DNA from: an uncultured Bdellovibrio sp.
GTDB lineage: Bacteria > Bdellovibrionota > Bdellovibrionia > Bdellovibrionales > Bdellovibrionaceae
Length of the DNA: 6,529 nt
NCBI GenBank assembly: GCA_937871355.1
Contig: CALMPX010000023.1
Span: 1-6,529, forward strand
Direction: 5' to 3'
Of this stretch, positions 1 through 4,325 are shown piece by piece. The position numbers were made by a program, and so were the translations under genes. Positions within the stretch are counted from its first letter, which is position 1; each line of letters begins with the position of its first letter. The notes under the pieces are model-generated. The model was given only the letters and a program-made list of their open reading frames with translations. It was not told where the DNA came from and made no database searches.

Positions 1-747
1 TGTGATATGCAATCAGCAGATTACAGAATTGTAACGAAACAAAACGACGATGGAACATCTTCTCAATTGATTCAATTTGCCGTGAAAACATATAAGCCCA
101 TGAGCACTTGGACGTATTGTGATATCAGTATTTTATTCGACAGTGATAATGATGGAGTATTCGATCAAGAGCTTGTCGGAACAAACTTAGCTAGTATTCC
201 AGGTCAGGCGGTTAAACAGGACGCTTCCATTTTATTAGATGCGGCGATGGCTCGACAAATAAGAAAATCTTTTGAAGGTGAATTAAAATCAGCTAAAGGT
301 GATCCTAAAAAAATGGAAACGGTGTCTGATCTTGAAGATTACACAGCGGCTATTCTGGATGTACAAGATATCAAACAATATAAAGATTCAACATTAGTGG
401 TTTTACAAGCCGACTTATCGGCCTTGGCTAAAGATGCGAACAATAACTTAAAATTCAAAATCTTAACAACGTACTACGCCGGAAGCTCAGCCGAATTTGA
501 TGATTACTTATCAAAAGAAAATCAAGCTGAAGGGTCCTACGTGATTTCAACGAATCAAAAAGATCATCCTTATTTCGGATTCGAAGACAATTTAATGAAT
601 GCTGTGATTAAACCGTTCTCGCTTCAGTCGTTTTACTTCAACAAAGGTCAAGCGGCAGGTGATTTGATTGGTTACTACCCACAAAATGAGTCATCAACGG
701 TTGAAAAATCTATTGATAGACAACAGCAAATCATTAAAAAGAAATAA
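1..747 (+). CDS. C-terminal part of an unrecognised, probably exported protein (5'-truncated)
   Basis: The frame is open from the first base: TGT GAT (Cys-Asp) precedes the first ATG at position 7, so the gene very likely begins outside the window and that ATG is probably internal. The visible 248 residues end at a TAA at 745-747. Counting from the ATG, residues 45-55 form an acidic DxDxDGxxDxE loop of the kind seen in EF-hand-like and thrombospondin-type-3 calcium sites. Cysteine 38 sits just before it, in a YCDIS strand, and the middle (about 81-127) is charged and helical-looking. There is no membrane segment, and the tail is lysine-rich. The style resembles the C-terminal regions of large secreted proteins, including S8 (subtilisin-like) peptidases of predatory bacteria. 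However, no Asp/His/Ser catalytic motif is visible, so that assignment is a guess. It converges on the LysR gene with a 3-bp gap; its likely terminator is at 828-853. Confidence 0.75.
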   Translation, partial: CDMQSADYRIVTKQNDDGTSSQLIQFAVKTYKPMSTWTYCDISILFDSDNDGVFDQELVGTNLASIPGQAVKQDASILLDAAMARQIRKSFEGELKSAKGDPKKMETVSDLEDYTAAILDVQDIKQYKDSTLVVLQADLSALAKDANNNLKFKILTTYYAGSSAEFDDYLSKENQAEGSYVISTNQKDHPYFGFEDNLMNAVIKPFSLQSFYFNKGQAAGDLIGYYPQNESSTVEKSIDRQQQIIKKK

Positions 748-750
748 GAG

Positions 751-1599
751 CTAAAACAATTCCTTCGATGTTTCTTTCAAAGAAACGACCAGGGATTGTA
801 TCGCAGGTAATAAAGATATATTTTTACGGGAGATCAATTTGATCTCCCTTTTTATTGATGGCAATAAAAGATGAATGGCTTTTTTCGGAGCTCCCATCGT
901 CAGTGCTACACCAATCGGGACTAAGCCATGGCCGAAGCCTTCTTTGACCATTTGTACGATAGCCGCGAAAGATTCAACATAAACTAATTCGTAGTTTTTA
1001 ATTTTAGAATGTTTTATTGCTTTATCTACGATCACTTTCCACGTGGCTGAATTGGGTTCAATGGTAATTATTTTTTGAGCCGTTGATTCGGGATCGAAAC
1101 GATTGGATAAAAGTACCATCGATTCTTCTGATATAATTTCGGAAACGAGCTGTTTGTCATCGGTGGGGCTCACGCAAAGACCTAAATGGTATCGACCTAA
1201 TTTTACATTTTCTTCTACTAACGTGCTTCGGTGAACGTGAATATTCAGGATCAGATTTTTTTCTTTTTTAGTGGCTAAGCGAATAAGACGTGGTCCCCAA
1301 GAGGCCGCAATGGAATCGGAAACTCCGATAGAAAATTGAGTCATCTCGTTTTCGGTTTGAATATCTTTTAGATTTTTAATCTCGGAAATCAACGGGCGAG
1401 CTTTATCGAGCAGGCTTTGTCCCTTTGCCGTGAGTCTGACTCGACGTCCGTCGGGTTCAATGACTTTAAACTGAACTTCGTTCTGCAGGGCTTGAATTCG
1501 TTTCGTCACCGCGGATTGGGTCAGTCGAAGTTGTGCGGCCGCTTCGCTGATCGTGCCAGTTCGTTCTAAAGCTAATAGAGCCTCTAAGTAGCTAATCAT
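751..1599 (-). CDS. LysR-family transcriptional regulator
   Basis: This is a 282-residue protein with typical LysR layout, slightly short for a family usually near 290-310. An N-terminal winged helix-turn-helix covers about residues 3-60. The recognition region near 18-38 (SEAAAQLRLTQSAVTKRI) follows the family AAxxLxxTQxAVTxxI pattern, and the wing ends in RRVRLTAKGQ (52-61), where Lys replaces the usual Ala of LTxAG. A linker helix (about 62-85) leads to the effector-binding domain (about 88-278), which carries the family's GxGxxxxP stretch as GFGHGLVP at 221-228. The ATG at 1599 has an AAAGG ribosome site (1606-1610) 6 bases upstream. It is divergent from aconitase across 165 bp, the usual geometry for a LysR regulator and its target, so control of aconitase and of itself is plausible but unproven. 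The effector is unknown. Codons for residues 251-258 also form the terminator hairpin of the opposing gene. Confidence 0.93.
   Translation of the reverse strand: MISYLEALLALERTGTISEAAAQLRLTQSAVTKRIQALQNEVQFKVIEPDGRRVRLTAKGQSLLDKARPLISEIKNLKDIQTENEMTQFSIGVSDSIAASWGPRLIRLATKKEKNLILNIHVHRSTLVEENVKLGRYHLGLCVSPTDDKQLVSEIISEESMVLLSNRFDPESTAQKIITIEPNSATWKVIVDKAIKHSKIKNYELVYVESFAAIVQMVKEGFGHGLVPIGVALTMGAPKKAIHLLLPSIKREIKLISRKNISLLPAIQSLVVSLKETSKELF
828..853 (+). terminator. Rho-independent terminator of the left gene, inside the LysR coding sequence
   Basis: GGGAGATCA (828-836) pairs perfectly with TGATCTCCC (840-848) across a 3-base loop, followed directly by five T (849-853). The T run lies on the + strand, so it serves the gene ending at 747, about 80 bases upstream. 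On the minus strand the hairpin is followed by GTAAAAATATA, without a U tract, so the regulator should read through it. The hairpin is written in LysR codons 251-258. Confidence 0.8.
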
Positions 1600-1630
1600 G
1601 ATCGACCTTTCATCGGATAGACACTAATCG

Positions 1631-1654
1631 GGTCAGCTCATTCTGACCTAGGTC
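1631..1654. promoter_or_regulatory. Candidate LysR operator: overlapping palindromes
   Basis: GGTCAG (1631-1636) and CTGACC (1643-1648) form a perfect 6-bp inverted repeat with a 6-base spacer. It contains T-N12-A (T1633, A1646), close to the LysR-family T-N11-A core. The right arm overlaps a second perfect palindrome, GACCTAGGTC (1645-1654), giving three half-sites. It lies 32-55 bases upstream of the LysR start, a position suited to autoregulation. Binding is inferred. Confidence 0.5.
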
Positions 1655-1667
1655 TTACATATTCCTT

Positions 1668-1685
1668 AATAGAATTAATTATATT
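1668..1685. promoter_or_regulatory. Second candidate operator dyad, proximal to aconitase
   Basis: AATAGAATTAATTATATT is symmetric in 8 of its 9 base pairs, the exception being G1672 opposite A1681. It contains a T-N12-A core (T1670, A1683). It is flanked by a direct repeat, ATATTCC at 1659-1665 and 1681-1687, exactly 22 bp (about two helical turns) apart. The dyad is 80-97 bases upstream of the aconitase start. Such symmetry arises more easily in AT-rich DNA, so confidence is modest. Confidence 0.35.
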
Positions 1686-1764
1686 CCAATTATTCTATTT
1701 TTTCTACTATTAAATTAGTCGAAGATAAACCATCAAATTGAATACAAAATGAAAGAAGGATCTC

Positions 1765-4032
1765 ATGGCCAAAATCGAAACAACAAAAGAGATGTTAACT
1801 CAAGTTTACAAAACAACTCGCGAAAGAACAGCGATTGTCCAAAAACGTTTAAACCGTTCGTTAACTTTAGCCGAAAAAATTATTTACGGGCATTTAGCCG
1901 ACCCTCAAAATCAAGATCTCGAGCGCGGAAAAGCTTTCCTCTTATTACATCCGGACCGTGTAGCTATGCAGGATGCCACAGCTCAAATGGCACTATTACA
2001 ATTCATGTTAGCTGATAAAGCGGAAGCCGCTGTTCCATCAACTGTTCATTGCGATCACTTGATTCAAGCTCATTTAGGTAAAGAAAAAGATATGGCCGCA
2101 TCGAACATGTCGAATAAAGAAGTTTTTGATTTTTTAGCGACGACATCTTCAAAGTATAATATTGGTTTTTGGAAACCAGGCGCCGGAATCATCCATCAAG
2201 TTATTTTAGAAAACTATGCCTTCCCCGGTGGATTGATGATTGGAACAGATTCTCATACGCCCAATGCAGGAGGTCTGGGAATGTGTGCGGTCGGTGTCGG
2301 TGGATCTGATGCTTCGGATGTGATGGTGGGGCTTCCTTGGGAAGTTAAAAATCCAAAAATCATTGGAATACATCTTAAAGGAAAAATGAATGGTTGGACT
2401 TCGGCTAAAGACGTGATTCTCAAACTTTGCGGAATGTTAACGGTTAAAGGTGGAACAGATAAAGTGGTTGAATATTTCGGTGAAGGTGCCGATTCAATTT
2501 CTTGTACGGGAAAAGCAACCATTACAAATATGGGAGCTGAATTAGGAGCAACATGTTCGGTGTTTCCCTATGATGACAAAATGGCGGCTTACCTAAAAGC
2601 TACAGGCCGTGCCGAGCTAGCGGCTGAAGCCGATAAGAACAAAGATATTTTACGTGCCGATAGTGATGTCATTGCAAATCCAGCGAAATACTTCGATGAA
2701 GTTTATGAAATTGATTTAACAACTTTAGAGCCGCACTTAGTGGGTCCTCATACTCCAGATTTAGCTCGGCCCATTTCTAAAATTGCGGAAGAAGCCAAAT
2801 TAAATAACTGGTCGACAAAATTATCAAGCGCCCTCATCGGTTCTTGCACCAACTCGTCGTACGAAGATATTGGTCGTTCTGCGATGTTAGCCGAACAAGC
2901 TATGTCCATCGGAGTGAAAATGGCTCAACCATTTTTAGTATCACCAGGATCGACTCAAATTCAAAACACGATTACTCGTGATGGACAAATGAAAACCTTT
3001 GAAGCAGTTGGAGCTGTGGTTTTAGCTAATGCCTGTGGTCCTTGTATCGGTCAATGGAAACGTGACGATGTGAAAACCGGTGAAAAAAATACGATTTTAA
3101 CTTCGTTTAATCGTAACTTCCGCGGACGTAATGATGCTAATCCTGAAACGCTTTGCTTTATCGGTTCACCGGAAATCGTTATGGCCATGGGTTTGGCGGG
3201 ACGTATTGATTTCAATCCGATGTTCGATGAATTAGTTGGGCCTACTGGTAAAATGAAATTGAAACCACCTCAAGCACCGGAGCTTCCTGAAAAAGGATTT
3301 ATGCCAGACCTTGATGGTTACCAAAAACCAGAAGGAGCTACAGCACAGATCGCGGTGAATCCAAATTCAGATCGTTTGCAATTATTAAAACCATTTGCAA
3401 AATGGAATGGCCAAGATTTCGAAGGACATTTATTATTAGCCAAAGCTAAAGGAAAATGTACAACAGATCATATCAGCCCCGCAGGAAAATGGCTTAACTA
3501 CCGTGGTCACTTAGATAACATTTCTAATAATATGTTATTAGGTGCGGTGAACGCGTTTATCCCAACTGAAAATGGAAAAGGTCACAATCAATTAACGGGC
3601 GCACTTCAAGAATACGCTCAAGTGGCTCGCGATTATCAAAAAAATGGTAAAAGTTGGATGATCGTCGGAGATGAAAACTACGGTGAAGGTTCTTCTCGTG
3701 AGCACGCAGCGATGTGTCCTCGATTCTTAGGTTGCACGGCTGTGATCACAAAATCATTTGCACGAATACACGAAACAAACTTGAAAAAACAAGGTATATT
3801 AGCTGCAACATTTGTTAATCCAAGCGATTACGAAAAACTTCAAGAAAAAGACGCTTTAAGTATTCACGGGCTGAAAGATATTGCTCCTGGAAAAAACCTT
3901 ATCTTGGAAGCGAAGCATGCGGATGGAACAACAGATAAAATAGAAATCAGACACACCTATAATGCGGAACAAATTAAATGGTTCAAAGCAGGATCTGCGT
4001 TGAATTTAATTCGCTCAGGTGGAAAAATATAA
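1765..4032 (+). CDS. acn: Aconitate hydratase, mitochondrial-type (citrate to isocitrate)
   Basis: This cytoplasmic TCA- and glyoxylate-cycle enzyme interconverts citrate and isocitrate through cis-aconitate on a [4Fe-4S] cluster. The 755-residue protein is complete. All three cluster cysteines are present: C361 in GSCTNSSYED, and C424 and C427 in ACGPCIGQW. Active-site blocks include HCDH (95-98), TDSHTPNAGG (161-170), and GEGSSREHAA, with the catalytic Ser643 and substrate-binding Arg645 in SSRE. The C-terminal swivel domain runs from about 540 and ends with the conserved KAGSALN stretch. At 755 residues without a transit peptide, it matches the mitochondrial-type subfamily found in some bacteria rather than AcnA (about 890) or AcnB (about 865, different domain order). 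The ATG at 1765 has an AAGGA site (1756-1760) with a short 4-base spacer. The next gene upstream is the divergent LysR regulator. A strong terminator begins 32 bases after the stop, so the gene appears monocistronic. Confidence 0.98.
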   Translation: MAKIETTKEMLTQVYKTTRERTAIVQKRLNRSLTLAEKIIYGHLADPQNQDLERGKAFLLLHPDRVAMQDATAQMALLQFMLADKAEAAVPSTVHCDHLIQAHLGKEKDMAASNMSNKEVFDFLATTSSKYNIGFWKPGAGIIHQVILENYAFPGGLMIGTDSHTPNAGGLGMCAVGVGGSDASDVMVGLPWEVKNPKIIGIHLKGKMNGWTSAKDVILKLCGMLTVKGGTDKVVEYFGEGADSISCTGKATITNMGAELGATCSVFPYDDKMAAYLKATGRAELAAEADKNKDILRADSDVIANPAKYFDEVYEIDLTTLEPHLVGPHTPDLARPISKIAEEAKLNNWSTKLSSALIGSCTNSSYEDIGRSAMLAEQAMSIGVKMAQPFLVSPGSTQIQNTITRDGQMKTFEAVGAVVLANACGPCIGQWKRDDVKTGEKNTILTSFNRNFRGRNDANPETLCFIGSPEIVMAMGLAGRIDFNPMFDELVGPTGKMKLKPPQAPELPEKGFMPDLDGYQKPEGATAQIAVNPNSDRLQLLKPFAKWNGQDFEGHLLLAKAKGKCTTDHISPAGKWLNYRGHLDNISNNMLLGAVNAFIPTENGKGHNQLTGALQEYAQVARDYQKNGKSWMIVGDENYGEGSSREHAAMCPRFLGCTAVITKSFARIHETNLKKQGILAATFVNPSDYEKLQEKDALSIHGLKDIAPGKNLILEAKHADGTTDKIEIRHTYNAEQIKWFKAGSALNLIRSGGKI

Positions 4033-4064
4033 AAAACAGATTACTTTATTAGAAATCGAAAAAT

Positions 4065-4101
4065 AAAAAAGCAGAGAGATCAATGATCTCTCTGCTTTTT
4101 T
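4065..4101 (+). terminator. Rho-independent terminator of aconitase
   Basis: An 11-bp perfect stem, GCAGAGAGATC (4071-4081) with GATCTCTCTGC (4085-4095) around loop AAT, is flanked by six A (4065-4070) and six T (4096-4101). It begins 32 bases after the aconitase stop. The flanking A/T tracts make it formally bidirectional, but no gene on the minus strand needs it here. Confidence 0.92.
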
Positions 4102-4213
4102 ATTGATTGTACCAAAATGAGAATTAGTTGATAAATCTTTTGATCATAGCCACAAGATTTTTATCCATAGTCGATTATAAGATTTAAAGCACCCGATTTC
4201 GCTTATAAGCAAC
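4102..4213. other. Rest of the 293-bp intergenic gap: no gene recognised
   Basis: Between the aconitase terminator and the inverted repeat I see no coding frame and no RNA gene. It contains two TTATAAG copies (4175-4181, 4203-4209), the second within the palindrome GCTTATAAGC (4201-4210). No convincing -35/-10 pair was found. Confidence 0.5.
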
Positions 4214-4273
4214 AATGGGTAGATTTTCATTTTTTTGCATAATTACCTGCATAATTAAATGAATCTACCTATT
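4214..4273. repeat. Long imperfect inverted repeat upstream of the lipoprotein gene
   Basis: The left arm 4214-4232 and right arm 4257-4273 pair over 17 positions, including one G-T wobble (4217/4270), with a 2-base bulge (TT, 4226-4227). The core arms read GGTAGATT...CATTT and AAATG AATCTACC. The 24-base loop contains a direct repeat. No T run follows on either strand, so it is not an ordinary terminator. It ends 52 bases before the lipoprotein start, upstream of the sigma-28-like box, so it may act as a DNA-level site. Confidence 0.6.
4236..4257. repeat. 10-bp direct repeat in the loop of the inverted repeat
   Basis: TGCATAATTA occurs at 4236-4245 and again at 4248-4257, separated by CC (12-bp period). 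The pair sits in the loop of the surrounding inverted repeat. A regulator binding adjacent helical turns is one explanation; function is unknown. Confidence 0.6.
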
Positions 4274-4289
4274 CAGTTTCAAAGAACCT

Positions 4290-4316
4290 TCATTTTTGTC
4301 TCAATTAGCCCGATAA
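4290..4316 (+). promoter_or_regulatory. Sigma-28 (FliA)-like promoter candidate abutting the lipoprotein start
   Basis: TCATTTTT (4290-4297), 11 bases, then CCCGATAA (4309-4316) matches the enterobacterial FliA consensus TAAAGTTT-N11-GCCGATAA at 12 of 16 positions, 7 of 8 in the -10 part. The expected start of transcription falls only a few bases before the ATG at 4326, where no clear Shine-Dalgarno exists, so a leaderless or nearly leaderless message is implied. A perfect GCCGATAA also occurs by chance inside aconitase (2629-2636), so the -10 alone is weak evidence. Confidence 0.35.
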
Positions 4317-4325
4317 AAACAAAGA

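Larger units (their letters stand above)
1600..1764. promoter_or_regulatory. Divergent LysR/aconitase promoter region
   Basis: This is the 165-bp gap between the two divergent start codons, with an AT-rich block at about 1656-1735. It must hold promoters for both genes, but I could not identify convincing -35/-10 pairs; TACTAT at 1705-1710 is a weak -10 candidate for aconitase. Candidate LysR operators inside it are listed separately. Confidence 0.7.

Noticed and set aside
7..9. ATG at 7 as the true start of the left gene
   Set aside because: The frame is open to base 1 and there is too little upstream sequence to show a ribosome site; a 5'-truncated gene is more likely.
770..786. Hairpin GTTTCTT-TCA-AAGAAAC as the LysR terminator
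   Set aside because: A weak 7-bp AT-rich stem inside the LysR coding end, with no immediately adjacent U run on the minus strand.
1749..2015. 88-codon + frame overlapping the aconitase start
   Set aside because: It lies in another frame of the aconitase gene, is rich in Arg/Ser/Asn with no domain, and starts upstream of the aconitase ribosome site.
2253..2522. Minus-strand open frame inside aconitase
   Set aside because: Antisense shadow of a conserved enzyme region, with no ribosome site or recognisable domain.
2629..2636. Perfect GCCGATAA sigma-28 -10 match
   Set aside because: It is inside aconitase codons (Ala-Asp-Lys context) with no gene start downstream; a chance match.
4201..4210. 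Palindrome GCTTATAAGC
   Set aside because: Only 10 bp and AT-centred; likely chance without a second supporting copy.
4215..4262. 15-codon reading frame (MGRFSFFCIITCIIK) as a leader peptide
   Set aside because: No ribosome site, it is wholly contained in the inverted repeat, and it would be upstream of the likely promoter.
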